64,000 bases of DNA from Rotaria sp. Silwood1 (GCA_905250075.1 CAJNOP010000356.1:124001-188000), one strand, 5' to 3'. Shown: positions 1-12,956, counted from the first letter of the stretch. A program made the numbers and translations. Notes: a model not told the origin generated them from the sequence alone.

Positions 1-1425
1 AATAAACTGTTTTTTTTTCTTAGAATTTGCATTGCATTTCCTGTTGTACACAGAAACTGGTTTCTCTAATATTTTTAACTGTCTTGATAATCATTGTTAT
101 GCTTAATGTAGCCATGAACACCACATCTTTCTAGGTTATGTTGTTAGCAAATTATAAGCATTTTCTAGTATCAAATATATTAATCTCTAGCACGCTAGTA
201 TTGAATCATATCCAAAGTAGTAGAGAAAGGATTTAATTCCTTATAAAGAGCTTATATACCCGTGAACTGCTCATAGGGGTTTGGTTATATTATTCAACAT
301 TCTATCGATTATTATAGATCTTTATGTATCTTGGTCAAACCTTGTGAATTACGTGCGTTATTTTTCGGTGAGTCCAAACGTTTTGTGCTTATGTATCTTA
401 TATTCATACAAAAAAAAATAACCATGGTTAAAACGTGATACAAAGTCAAATTAAAATCCAAGAAAAAGCTAGAAAAAAAACTGACGAATAGTACAATAAG
501 TAGTCGAAACTTGAAAATATGTCTTCTTTTTCATTCTGTTAAAAATTCAACTCCCTCTGGAACTATAGAATATCGAGTCCTCTTAAGCTTTTTATTTTGA
601 TCGCTGAAAACTTGTTGAAAATTTGATTTTCAAGCGATTCTACACTTTTATCAGCTCTAACTAAAATTATAATGAACATAAATTCGAAGTTCTGATGTAC
701 AAGTAAATGTGATCGAGAGTAACTTATTGAAATCTCCAAAAATCCTTTTTTTTTTCAAATCGTACTAGTAGACAGCCTTTGTTTGCAATGAACTATTGAT
801 AAGTGTGTTTTAAATAGTTATTCTAGTCTGGAAAATGATTGAAACAGTTATCCTGAAAATTGAAAAATATCCATTAAAATGGATTCAACTTTGTTCCACG
901 GCATTTGTATGTACTTCAATAGTTTTCAAAAATGCAAATTAACTAGAGTGAAATTAATGCTTAATCATCAGTATTTTATTTATTATACGAAAACTTATTA
1001 CAAATAGCATTTTTCTTGTCAACTATCAATAACAGAAAAAGTAGATATAGCGTCCTCAAAGTCGTTGGCTATAAATGAACCATTTAATATATTGATTTTT
1101 GTATCAATAATTGGCACACTTGCTTAAAATGATTTCTTGATGCTTTATCAAAACATTTCATGATAGGTACTCTGATGAAATTTTAGTCTTCTTGGATACT
1201 AAGCTTGAAATTTTATTTGTTCAGTTTGTTAAAATATCGACTATGGTATGGTTTTGGATGTGCATGTCGATGGAGAAAGGAATAAATAAAGTCAACCTTA
1301 TCTCACATCCATGTGCACTCCCACCCCCACCCTTTTTATTTATTTATTATTAATTTTTTTCGCTTTATTGTTGTACGAGAAATTTTTTTGAATTTCGGAA
1401 ATATTTGGTTGAAATCAGTGAAATT
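1..1425. other. AT-rich gene-free left flank
   Basis: I see no supportable exon here on either strand. The stretch is AT-rich with many short poly-T/poly-A runs. A short C-rich tract (CTCCCACCCCCACCC) lies near 1319-1333. It resembles the degenerate telomere-like tracts found elsewhere in the first 19 kb. Confidence 0.5.
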
Positions 1426-2517
1426 CTAGTTGTCCCATTTTTCTTGGCACCAAAAAGCACCATTTTTGTCTTGTACCGCTCCGGTAGTCTCTCGCGGAAT
1501 TGCAGCGAAGTTATTACATGAAATATCTGCTCTTGTTTCAGATATGGGAAATTGATGAACAGCACCATTTGGAAGTTGATACGGTGAAAAGCGGGGCGCT
1601 CTATGTACTGGGCGAGCTAAAAGTTGAACAGAGGAAGTGTGACTCAGTTTTACTTCATCATCTTCTTTTGATAGAGGATCCATCATGCAGTTGAATGGAA
1701 ACTGTTGAGGGGAAATGTTTGAGGGACAAGAAACAGAGGGAAAAGGAACTGGCACAACGCGATGAATGTCAATACTAGTCTGAGTTTTATTAAACAATTT
1801 TTGTTTTATATCAGTATTATACACATTAAAAATCACAGATTTATGTGTCGGATCGATCGATTGACGTATTTTAGCTGAAGAACTTTGTATCACAAGGGGA
1901 CAATGACGCTTTATATGTCCACACCGCTTGCAATGATGACAAATGTAGGACGTTGATTTGATCATTGGGTGTAGCGATTTTTGAATATTTTCAAGTAATT
2001 CCATTTCAGTAGTAGCGTTTGTTGGAGTATTTTTACACAAAATTGCATCAGTTGACGTTTTTGATCGAAGAACAGCTCGAATATTGCTATCGAAAATAGA
2101 AAAATATTTTATTATTTTTGAAAAAAGAATTTTGTTTCTACTCACTCATCACTAATATCATCAAACGAAACAGGTTGATGTTGAGCTGTCGCAGGGGTCA
2201 GCGGTTCGAAAGTTTCCCGCAGCCGTCTAACCACAATGACACTTGTATTGCGTGGAATTAAATCATGATCATCTCGGTACTCTAGAACAGCAACAAGAAT
2301 GCATGTGGCAAAGAAGAGCAATAATTAGAGACAAACCTTCATTAGTTGATGCATTAGTAATGGTAAAATCAATTTCATCTTTCGAGCGACGTAACTTTGA
2401 TTTCGATGATTTGCCCATTAGAGATTGTTTTAAATAACTCACAGAACAGCTCATGCCATCACACATAAAAAATTTAAAATCTTTTTCTGATTTGTATCGG
2501 TATCGAATAAAGGACAT
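1426..2517 (-). CDS. RBBP6-like protein: DWNN domain plus CCHC zinc knuckle, no RING
   Basis: Three exons on the minus strand are 2517-2337, 2281-2146 and 2086-1426. The introns are short, with GT/AG ends and matching phases, and give 325 aa. Residues 1-78 form a ubiquitin-like DWNN domain: the start MSFIRYRYKS and the segment NEEYRDDHDLIPRNTSVIV align with vertebrate RBBP6. A CX2CX4HX4C zinc knuckle follows at C155, C158, H163 and C168. In known RBBP6 proteins the knuckle is followed by a RING/U-box that gives E3 ligase activity. Here the protein continues for about 155 residues of Ser/Pro-rich sequence and stops at 1426 with no RING cysteines. It may be a truncated paralogue, may continue through an exon I cannot see below 1426, or may act in RNA processing without ligase activity. 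I chose the start at 2517 because it matches the family N-terminus; an upstream in-frame Met exists at 2532. No close neighbour gene. Confidence 0.8.
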
Positions 2518-3331
2518 GGTTGTAGACGTCATAAGAAAAAATTAAATGAAAAATGCAAGGATAATTGCAAACTTTTATTTAGAAATAAACGATCAATAAA
2601 ATGTACAAAAAAGATGTTTCACAACAAAAACAATCTGAAACACACAGTCAGTAAATAATACAGCTGAAGACAGTGATGAAAACCAGAAATAGTCGACGAA
2701 CTTGCAAGATTACTGAAATTGTATAAAGAAAACAGGCGTATTTATACAGAGGACATTATCAAAACGTAAAGAGAAAATTTCCCTATGATTCATCACTATT
2801 TCGCAATAATATAGACATGTTGCGTCAGAATGTCTAAAGAACAGAATGAAAAAAGCTTGAGTCATCTTTCCGCTGATTATTTTATTTGAAGGGAGAGAAC
2901 AGATCTGGGATGTTGCACTACTCATTGATGTCATGTAAATCTCTTGCATTAGTCGAAGCTTCGACCATTCTTAAGAAATTTTTAATACTTTGACATTGCA
3001 GGACCATAAGTCATAGAAACCAGTTTATTCTAAGTCTTCCTTAGATCTGATGCAATAATGAAGAAGGTAGGTCAATGAAATTATTTGTTTGAGAAATTAC
3101 ATAACAAATGCTATTATTTTACCGACACATAGGATTTGATATAATTAAAATAAGTACTGAAAGTGGGTTTTTTGTCCGTTTTATTTTATCTGAGTTGTAA
3201 TTACAATTGGAGATGCTGAAAATGAATGTAGAAACCAAAACTTGCATTTTCATCAAAGATGAATAAATACATTGTAAACAAAAGACAACAAAATGACTTT
3301 TTACTAGTTTCTTGAAATTTTTGAAATGAGA

Positions 3332-3375
3332 GGCTGTGGGTGTTGGATGGAAAAAGACCCACACGCACACTCACC
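3332..3375. repeat. degenerate telomere-like inverted tract
   Basis: A G-rich tract (GCTGTGGGTGTTGG) is followed within 20 bp by a C-rich tract (CCCACACGCACACTCACCC). Both are variants of TGTGGG/CCCACA, in opposite orientation. Confidence 0.5.
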
Positions 3376-3756
3376 CTCGTTGGAAAAAAAATGGCCAAAG
3401 TTTGAAGATATATTTGTAACGATGATGATCGAAAAATGACCAATCGACAATTAAAGTCATCATTAGGAGTTACATCGTTGAACACCATCCATGTAAGCCT
3501 GATCACACCAGTAATCTGGCAATGTGTCATGGCTTATATAACTTCACCAATGGATCTTCAAAATCTAACTATCACTTATCGATTTCTATATGAATTGGTA
3601 GAGAGCGTACTAGGCTAGTAATCACCTTATTCGTACGACGTTTGACTACCGTCTTTGGCTGTCTCATGCTTAACAGATATTTCATCATCAGACTAATCAA
3701 CGAATCGATTTTCATGTTGATATTGATGCAATGGAGAAAACTGAAGTAATTAATGA

Positions 3757-3820
3757 AGTGGGTGGACGTGGGTGTGTGTAAAAAATGTTGACACTCACAC
3801 CCACACCCACACCCACACCC
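3757..3820. repeat. telomere-like (CCCACA)n tract with inverted partner
   Basis: Four near-perfect CCCACA units run to 3820. They are preceded at 3759-3778 by G-rich GTGGGTGGACGTGGGTGTGTG in the opposite orientation, so the pair could fold back. CCCACA is the complement of TGTGGG, the telomeric hexamer I recall being reported for Adineta. Its presence inside a contig marks an interstitial telomere-like site. An ordinary GT-rich microsatellite is the alternative. Confidence 0.7.
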
Positions 3821-4238
3821 TTATATGAATCTTTCTGATTCCCTCCAAGTTTTGTATTGAGAATAGCATCGAAATGTTTTTTAATATGTAAAATGCTTAA
3901 TCATCATGAATGAAATCGTCATAACTTTTCATAATTATGACACAATTTGAGTCATTTTTTTTTCAGATGATAACTCTTTTCATTCTCTACAAATCGGCTT
4001 ATTTCAATCAAGTACCTATAAATATATTTGATATAGATAACATGAATTTACAAACAGGGATCGAAACTTTTGCGACATCCTTTATGAAAAAATAATCTTT
4101 TCATTGCGTCATTATTAATTAGCCAAAGGCAATGGCTTCACAAGTAATTATTATTCTTTTTTTCAGTCAATTTGTTACAGATCACCGGAAAGTAAGATTA
4201 TATTCTAGTCCTTCGTATCTGTTTAGTTTCTAAAAGTA

Positions 4239-4281
4239 TTGGGTTGGAACATAAGTTCTGAGAATTTATGTTTCAACCCAA
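4239..4281. mobile_element. 43-bp mariner-end-like palindrome flanked by TA
   Basis: The tract TTGGGTTGGAACATAA is followed by a 10-nt loop and its near-exact complement (TTATGTTTCAACCCAA), bounded by TA dinucleotides at 4237-4238 and 4282-4283. TTGGGTTG plus a TA duplication recalls mariner/Tc1 termini. It may be an extreme internal-deletion derivative or just a hairpin. Confidence 0.4.
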
Positions 4282-6280
4282 TATAGGTGAGATATTTATA
4301 TACACATGTTGTTTGAGAGAAACGTTATGTACATATCAATTTGTTTTACACCCTGCAGATCTAGAATCACATGGAATACTCTTTCCTGAATACTATTTTT
4401 TAAATTTTTTTAAATTATCTCCATTAGTAATTTTTTAAAATTTTTTTTCAAGTCTTTATTTCTCGATTGTTAATTTTTCTATTTTTTAAAATATTTTAAC
4501 ATAATTTTTTTTTCAAATTTTCAGATTTTTATTTTCATGTTCTTTTTTCTATTTTTATAATATTTTAATTTTTCCAATTTTTTTCAAATTTTTTTCAGAA
4601 ATTCTTTTTCTGATTTACTCTTCTAATTTTTCCTAATTTTTTGTTTATTAAAAAGTTCTTTAAATTCGCAAAAAAACAATTTATAAAATAAAAAGTTGAC
4701 TTATGTCGCCCGTGTTGGCACCTGAGACACAATTATGGCGTAACTGCATCGCAGTTTGATTGTCATCGAATACATGACTTTACCATGGTTGTTGTTAAAA
4801 GAAAAATTATTGATCTATTATGTAGCATTTTTATTCGTACTCTCACAAGCTGAAAAAAAAGATATACAAGTTGACGTTTAAATCAAAACAGTGGCATTCA
4901 GTTAAACACCAAGGACACATTTCATGCAGAATAATACATCATGACCAAAAAGAAGAAAAAATATTTATCATTCATCGAAGTGATCAATTAGCTAACACAG
5001 ATGTATACTTCTCACATATTTTCATTATTGCTTTCTTGTTTATTTTTATTATATATTATTGTGTTAAAAATTTTCAGTTGAACTACTGAAAATATTCACT
5101 CAACGAAAGAATAAAATTTATAATACAATTAAAATCTTCTATAGTCTCTTCAATATTCATACTCGTATTCTTGTACATTAAGAAACAAATCATGAAACAA
5201 AGAATCTCTTATTTGCAATAGACGTCGGCATTCGTGTTCGACTTTTTGCAATAAGATATATGAACAAAATCATTCACCTGCCATGTGGCTTCAAAAAATT
5301 AAATGTATATTTTCGGTTAATTAACTCATCTTGAGCTAATTTCTATATGATGTGTATACGTTAAGTTAATCTTGACACATTCAAAAAAAGTCATCACTAC
5401 AAACTTTTGTTCAGAAGAATATTTGATTAAACAAATTTCTAGCATCAAGGGCATGACATAAATGAGGATATCGACATTGACTTCATGCGTTTACGTTTAA
5501 AGACTTTATAATCGAAACAGACGACTTTGTAAAGCAAATAATGCATTTTGTAAACAATGCTTGAAACAACATATACTCTATCGAAACTTTATTCCCTACA
5601 TGCACAGAATTTTAAAACAAAAAAATAAAAAAAAACGAAATTTTTCGTCAGTGATATGAGGGAAGAGAAATAAACAGACAGAAAAAAATGCACTGTATAA
5701 CTCCCAAGATGAAACAATCTGTGTATAAGACTTTCTACCGATTCATCTGACAATCTTAAAATCAATATTTCTGATAAAATCGAACAGCAAGATTCTTTTA
5801 TGATCTTGTAATGTAATCTTAGGATCTATTTTACAGTTGAATTTCTTGGTCTACTATCCCATCATCTCGATTTCTACTACAGCATCATCATCATATTCTT
5901 TTCTTCAACTAGCTTCCTTTTGTACAAGCAAGAAAAATATTCACTCACTTGAATTTCTATCAACTCATAAATATGTCCTTGAGATCAATCAAAATATAAA
6001 ATATGATTCAATCAATAAAATTTATACTTATCCATTGACGATGTTACTCAACGTTAGCTAAATCAGAAAAAATATTATTTATTATAAGATTTGTATGTAT
6101 TTTTCGATCATGTCGATCGGATTCTTTCGAATCAAAAAAAAATGTTTCTCTAACCAAACTTATACTTATTGACGATATTGTTTAAGTTTTAGCACAATGA
6201 GAAATTATTAATTTTTAATACAATCTACATTTTATTTTGGATGATATTATTCAAATTAATCTCAATAAATGATAATAATA

Positions 6281-6820
6281 ATTAATGTCCATTGCAGAGT
6301 TAAATGGCCGTGGGCATTTTTTGAATAACTTATGATAGGAACGATATAGAAATCTTCAGTTTTCACCGTTAGAAAGAGCAGATGAAGACGCATCGAATTA
6401 TATATAGAAAGATTTTTCTAACTATTTTCCTATAGGTTTAGTCAAAAGTTTTCAAAGAATTGCTTTTTTCTCCTACGTTAAAAAAATGAGGTAATAAATT
6501 GTGTTCCGATGGTTTAGATATCATACTGGCAGGAATTAGGAACAGCGTCTTGATATAGTTTTGTAGCCCTTCCTTTGGCGATTCTAGAGCATTCCTAAAA
6601 GTCAGTAAATTAATATCGTGACCATGAGAAGCATGCTGTTTTTCTTGAACTTTTATGTAAAACCTATAGGAAAGTAGTTAGAAAAATCTTTCTATACATA
6701 ATTCGATGCGTCTTCATCTGCTCTTTTCAACGGTAAAAATCGAAGATTTCTATCTCGTTCCTATCAAAAATTATTCAAAAAAATGCCCATGGCCATTTAA
6801 CTCTGAAATGGATATTAATT
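6281..6820. mobile_element. fold-back element with about 160-bp inverted arms
   Basis: The left arm (6281-6439) and the reverse complement of the right arm (6660-6820) align almost base for base. Shared blocks include CAGAGTTAAATGGCC, GAAGACGCATCGAATTAT and CTTTCCTATAGGTTT-type ends. About 220 bp separate the arms, and that spacer has no coding frame of note. The structure fits a non-autonomous fold-back/MITE transposon. I could not identify an unambiguous target-site duplication, because both ends abut ATTAAT-type AT-rich sequence. Confidence 0.7.
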
Positions 6821-7914
6821 AGTTGTCATAAAAACACTAAGTATATGAGTTATGAAGAAAAATAAGACCATATTACATGGAGTTCAAGGCAAGAATGTCA
6901 CAGGACCAATCAAAGTTCATTTGATTTTCGTGGATAACATAGTTACATTACAAAGTTGAAAATAACTCAATCAATTCTTTTCCATTTAAGAATTCACTCT
7001 GTTCGATTATCTTGTTAATAATTGGTTCGAGTTGTGTTTCTTTGGAGTCTCTGTCATAGTCATTAGATTCTCAACATTGTAAATTTAAAAGTATTTGTCG
7101 ATAATATGCACTCCAAAAAATGCCGCTTTCTGCAACGAAATCGACATATCATTGGTTAGAAAAGTTAGACTTTGATGGTACTCTTAGCAAACGATGGTAA
7201 AAACAAGATGCAAATGTAGCCATATTTTTCTATAAACGATGCAAAACTGATGGATCATGTTGTCAAAAGAAAAGGAGTGACAATCTGTCGAACTGCCTAC
7301 GAGCAATAAAAAGCATGATGGTAATTTTAAATTAATAAAAGAAAATTGGATAGTTACTATTGTAACTAAATGAAATCTTACTTCATCATGAGCAAGTTTC
7401 ACACGGTCTACTTTTTCAATAGCGATAGTTACTTATCAAACTAAAAGCTTTTAGAGAAATTCCTGTTCGTTTGACATGTGATATAACGAGGAACTCTTGG
7501 TATTGTAAAAGAGCATGCTATTTATAATATGTTCCAATTGATGCGTTCTAACTTAGCGTTGACACATGTCGATGATGCAACATAATAATCGCCATAGTTT
7601 GTAAAATGAATACTTACGTCCTCATTGCAACGGGTGATACAAAAAATTTAGTTGAACTGTAATGGAACACAATGCATTATTTCTTGGTATTTGACATCGA
7701 ATAGTCCGTTTGATGGTAACTAATCAATTTTCTATTTAAGTAGCCCTCGTGTACACGATCGTGAAACTTGTGTACTGCCGTAAAAATGTTCGAGAGAAGT
7801 GAAACATCTAAGAAAAGAGCCTGAACTTTCTTTTGTTGCTGTTTTCATGTCTTTATGTGCAATCTACTTGTTTCATGTAGGTATTGGCATGAGTCATCTC
7901 TAAACTCATACTAA

Positions 7915-7945
7915 CATCCATATCCACACCCACATTCGAGTGGGT
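7915..7945. repeat. short telomere-like inverted tract
   Basis: ATATCCACACCCACATTCG is followed directly by AGTGGGTATATAC. This is a C-rich CCCACA variant followed by a G-rich partner, the reverse order of the other pairs. Confidence 0.4.
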
Positions 7946-9345
7946 ATATACTATTTGTTCGGTATCCCGAAAGGTATATTTGAAGTAAGCATCATTTTCG
8001 AATGGAACGGTTACATGCTGGCTATTGATAGTCATGTTGAAGTGACAGTCGAGGTTCAAAAAGGCTACTTCTTTACGGCTTTGAGAATAAGAGAGGTAGA
8101 TGGGTACTTTTTGAAGTGTGTAAACTACACGAAATTTGATGGTTATAGAAATTGAGCTTTTCCACACCCAGTTTGAATGAGTGTGTTACGGTGACAGTCG
8201 ATGTTCTCGATTGGTAGGTGGAGATGGTCGAATCATTTGGATATGTACGTGGACACTTTTTAATGCATGTGTTTATCTACAAAAAATTTAAAATGTCGCG
8301 AATTTTTTCGCATTCTCACGTCGAATTTTTCGAATCGTTTTTGAACGCCAGTCTGGATCCTCGATAAGCGTCCAACAACGCTCTCATAAAGTATAGCGTT
8401 TAAACGCGTGTTCTTTTTTGTTGTCTGCTTGGGTCATGATCTTCTATTTATTATGCTTTTCGAGCGATGCAGCTTGCTTTACTGATTTGATTCTATAATT
8501 TATCTAACATTCTTTCCCAGAATTGACAAACAAGAACTGACTAAACGGGCAAAATAGATCTCCAAAGGAAACAGTATCTGATCGGCCTATTTGTTACGTG
8601 AATCGCTAACTCAGTTATCGGATTATACGATTCAGTAGAACTTTATCCAATAACAGCTTGAAATGTATCATACTTATACGTGCAAATAAGTTGTATCCTT
8701 TCTAAGTTATATACGTCTTTTACAATTATGATATTGATTTCATTGAAGATGAAAAGCATGTTTTTGAATGAACAGTCGCACTGTGAATGTGGAGCATGTA
8801 TAGGAATTTTCAGGTCATCGACATCCAGGCAATTATAGCTTCTGAATTTCAAACTAAGTTCAAATAATCATATAAATTTTTTATGATCGACAATGATTGG
8901 TTGGTCAATTACAAAACAACCAGAATGGATACGATGTTTGACCTCTGGCTTGATCGTTGTAGAAATGAGAAATAATGCACATTGAAAATCGAAATTGGCA
9001 ATGTGCATCTTGGTCAAATCTTCGCCGACATCTAAATTATTCGTAATTGATTTAAGAATTTTACTATCGATTATACAATTTTATTCCTCACTCAATGACA
9101 AATCATGCATTTCATAGATGAATATGTATCACATAAAACTAGATATAAAATGTACTATGCCGACGAACATATTCATTTTATTATCAGAATGACAATACAT
9201 AAGTTTTCAAATCGTTCCAATTAAATTCATCCTTAGACAGAAACAATAACATTTTCAGATGAATTACACAATTAAGACAAGTGCATTTTTTTTTATTTCA
9301 TACGAAGTCAATTGTTACTTAAATCGATTTCAAACGTTAGTAAAA

Positions 9346-10927
9346 CTACAGCGAGTGACTGTTAATAATTATCAGCACTATAATAAATGCATGATCTTCA
9401 TTATCATCGATTTCTACTCCGTAGGCGTTAGCCACAGTGTCGTATTTTTTGTTTAGAATTGTCATTGTCTGTCTTTCTTTTGTTAACATGAATGAGCGAT
9501 CTAATAAATTCAGTGCTTCTAATTTATATTTTCCATAGATTGAATCAACAGAAAATTTCTTTCTAACTAATACTAGTTGCCGACCTACATCACCATCACA
9601 TGCTGACAATATTTTATATGTTGGATGTAAATGAAGCCGCTCTTCCTCGATCTTTATTAGTCCACTACAAAGAGAAGTTGCAGGCGTTCAAACAGAACCT
9701 GACTCAAGATGGAAAACCATCATGCAAACCGTCTAGACGAAATTGACACTATGTCAGTCGCAAACGAGAAAAGAAGATATTATCTGATGTTCAAACTGTA
9801 TGCTTGATGATTTATCCATTGGATTTATCAGATCGATGAGACACTTAGTCTTATATCGACACTTTTTTCTAATATTTCAGGTGAGAATATCACTAAGAAT
9901 TTTAGGCTGAACCCTGTAACATATACTTCGATATTAGTAAAAATTTATGAAAAAAACTCAGTAGACAGAATTGCATTGGCGATCTGTAGTCTTTTCTTTA
10001 AAGCAATGCCAGAATTCAATTGATAAATGTTGGAACTAAAATCGATTCTGAAACACTTTTCTGTAAACAACATAGGCTTAGCCAATTGAAAGATTCTGTC
10101 TAAAATGCGATAAAAATGTAATCTTTCCTTACTATATATCTTCAGAACAGGCGTTCCCAGATTTTCATTCATAGAAAGCCTAGTTCTTCATAGCTCACAG
10201 CCTTCATCAATTCTTCATGAAATAAGACATAACTAATATTACAATGGAGGCTGTTCACGTGAGCCTAGTCGGTTGTTTTCACTCGACTTTTCATTATTAG
10301 CCTTATTTTCAGTAGACAATGAATTCATCAAGTGTACTCGACTGTCTGTCAATTTATCAAACGACAATATCATGAGAGGTGGATCCAAAAATTAGATAAA
10401 TCATGTTCCGAAGGAATACTATCATATTGTCAATACATAATGACTATTTGGTGATGTCGAGTAATAATCAAAAGATAGGTACATGTCTATCAATTGATAG
10501 ATTAATCTTTCGACAAACCCAGTATGCTTCCTAAAACAATAGATTAGCTTGAGCTAATTTCTCAGAGCTCTCTCAGATTTCCTATCATAGATAAATATTA
10601 TTAAGTATTTAGTTTTATTAATATAATATGCATGGACAGCATAGAGTTTCACTCAATGCATCTGACTCATCGTTCTTGAATAAAGTAAGGCTCCATAAAA
10701 AAAAATAATCGATAAACTTACTGTCCATCCAAATCTTCCAAAATAATTTTGTCAGTGAATGTTAACAGCTTTGATCGAACAATGAAGACATCTTGATCCG
10801 ATTCGTCTTTGATCTTGTATTTATCATGTAATGAAAGTATCTTTTTGCGAATTTCATAACAACAAGTTGAAGTTGCAATACCCAGAGGATCAATCCTCAA
10901 ATATGCATGGGACATGATTTGAATCAT
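9346..10927 (-). CDS. LURP-one-related (LOR, tubby-C-terminal-like) protein
   Basis: Two minus-strand exons, 10927-10722 and 9664-9346, join in phase (206 + 319 nt) to encode 174 aa, the usual length for LOR/DUF567 proteins. The fold is the tubby C-terminal-like 12-stranded barrel. Exon 1 carries EIRKKILSLHDKYKIKDE and the FIVRSKLLTFTDKIILEDL segment. Exon 2 carries the diagnostic C-terminal motif AYGVEIDDNEDHAF followed by a hydrophobic strand. Function in animals is unclear; plant members respond to pathogens, and some relatives bind lipids. The splice sites are GTAAGT and TTTGTAG. The 1057-bp intron is long for this window. The in-frame TTG upstream (10939) is not an ATG, so I start at 10927; a second ATG lies five codons further in. 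Confidence is high for the family and moderate for the exact start. Confidence 0.8.
9665..10721 (-). other. 1057-bp intron of the LOR gene
   Basis: The intron is about twenty times longer than most introns here. It contains an unassigned minus-strand open frame (10172-9945) with no motif I recognise and no need to be coding, because the flanking exons already join in phase. Insertion of foreign DNA into a once-short intron is a plausible reason for its size. Confidence 0.5.
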
Positions 10928-12956
10928 GTCTTTGCTCAAAATATGTTAGTATTTAAATTCTATCGATGAAATTTATGACATCAGGTTTTTTTTCTTTTTG
11001 TTGTTCTTCGGTGACCGATGATCTTGAGAAACAAGTTTTATTTTTAAAATTGCAAATAAACTAAAGGGAGACTAGAGAACTATCACTGGTATGCGCTTTC
11101 ACATTTTATTCCTGTTTGCATGTGCTTTTTTGTTTGTTAGTTTATCTACAATGAGTTATATTTGTAAACCAATGTTAGTTGCAATACTACAAGTTAAGCA
11201 TGAAAAAGATCAGCTCATCGTTAATAACTATGTTCTACTGCGCCTTTTTTCTTTCTCCTTCTTTTTGAAGATGAATACTGACATCGCAATCTAATTTGCA
11301 TAGGCACAAATAAAACCAGGGAAGAATTGATTACTTAACATGGATTCTATCTTCAAGTTTTTCTCATTCTCGTCGATCAATAGTATTGACACAAGAGCTT
11401 GAATTTCAAGCCTGCAATTAAACCAAACAAAGACTAACTTTCAGGAACTTCATTTTTTTCATCATTCCCTCTACTGAAAGGAGAGTCATACAGTCTAGGT
11501 GTTGACGTGGGTGTGAGTCTGAAGAGTGTGGATCTGCTTGTGTTGGTGTGATTGTGAATGAGGAGAAGATCAACACCCACCCACATCCACACATCCCACC
11601 CACCCACATCCACACATCCCACCCACCCACATTCACACCCACCCACACTCCACACTCATACATCCCACCCACACCCCACGCCCACACATCCCACCCACAT
11701 CCACACCCACCCACACCCCACACTCACATATCCCACCCACACCCACATCCTATGAAAATGATACAGAAAGACAGAGCAACGTAGAGTGTGTGCATAGATA
11801 AAAAGAATATCTAAATCTCCACCTACATCCTTCATCTGAATAGCACTAACATTTTAAAACTACTGAAGGTTTCGCATTACATCCTCAAAGCTACCCAATA
11901 ATTTACAATGCACGTGATTGAAAATGTGCATTGTTCGTATTGCGAAAAACAACATATCAAATTTCTATTGATTGCATATTATTGTACTTTTAATTGTCGA
12001 TAAAAAGTTTAAGCTCTATTTTATCAAGATTTACGAATATTTTTGACACTTGATAGTCGTTTGCTAATTGATTTAATACTGTTGCATGCATACTCTACTT
12101 TGAAATGATTAATGACAAAGCAATAAACAGTATCTATACACTTAGACGAAATCGACAAAATATCATACTTGATAGATATATAAGAATGTTTTTTGCGACA
12201 TATTAGCCATTTGTAATCGATTCAAATAGTTGCAATTATCATCGTAAGTACGAAATTCTCAACAGTAGCACAAACTCACTTGTTTGTTTCTTTCCAACCA
12301 AAAGAGATTTCTTTACCGTTAAATTTCGAATAAGTCTAAAGTTAAACGATGATAAAAATAGCAAAAAATTAATTAACAAAAAGTGATTGATTTTAGAAGG
12401 ACGTCTAGAGGATACCAGGAGTGATGCAAGAAGACGTATCTTCGATATTTGGCACCGTACGGTATGTGAGATTACAGATCTATACTTATCGTTCGAGATG
12501 AGAGAGAGGTAGGAGTGTACTAGTCTCTTCCAGTTTTACGTTGTGTCGACGAACATTTTCAGCGGTTATATGAAAGTTATTTCTCAGATTTTAGCAAATA
12601 GATATTTCTGTCTGAAGAAGTTTAGTCCTTTCCATTCCTGAAAATCATCGTGAATCATATCTATACCATTGAGTGTTGCCTCGTCCATAAGAGCAAGAAA
12701 ATTACGCTTTATTGTGTTCAGCAAGTATTCCTTGGATCCTTTTTCAATAGGTGTTTGTTGCTATCATTATGTATTTGCTGATATCATCTACTATGGTGTA
12801 TATTCTCTAAATTATATTAAAATTATCTTTAATTCTATCTATACTTGTTTTAGATTGTTTTATTGATTTTTAAGACTTTTTTATTCAGTAAAATAAAACA
12901 ACTTACTCAACCGAGCAGAACTTCCATACACAAATTTGGTAACAACAAAGAATTTC
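10928..12956. other. intergenic region with a large telomere-like tract
   Basis: I see no convincing gene between the LOR gene and the esterase. The main feature is the tandem C-rich tract at 11569-11749. The remainder is AT-rich. Confidence 0.5.
11500..11752. repeat. long degenerate telomere-like array, G-rich then C-rich
   Basis: About 180 bp at 11569-11749 consist of variants of CCCACA/CCCACCCACATCCACACAT in tandem. A G-rich lead at 11500-11550 (GACGTGGGTGTGAG and TGTGTTGGTGTGA) runs in the inverse orientation. Long open frames across it are pure repeat translation (Thr/His/Pro on plus, Gly/Trp/Val on minus). The pattern matches a decayed interstitial TGTGGG array with G-quadruplex potential on the minus strand. 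Confidence 0.75.

Larger units (their letters stand above)
2518..9345. other. long gene-poor repeat-bearing region
   Basis: Apart from the repeats listed separately (3332-3375, 3757-3820, 4239-4281, 6281-6820, 7915-7945) I find no convincing exon. Open frames of 60-110 codons occur on both strands, but they lack recognisable motifs, splice context or conserved composition. I treat them as chance. T-rich low-complexity sequence covers roughly 4380-4640. Confidence 0.5.

Noticed and set aside
9945..10172. A 75-codon minus frame inside the LOR intron.
   Set aside because: No motif, and the flanking LOR exons splice in phase directly across it.
11418..11784. Four overlapping 65-101 codon frames on both strands, Pro/Thr/His-rich or Gly/Trp/Val-rich.
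   Set aside because: They are translations of the CCCACA-type tandem tract in several frames, with no unique sequence or splice context.
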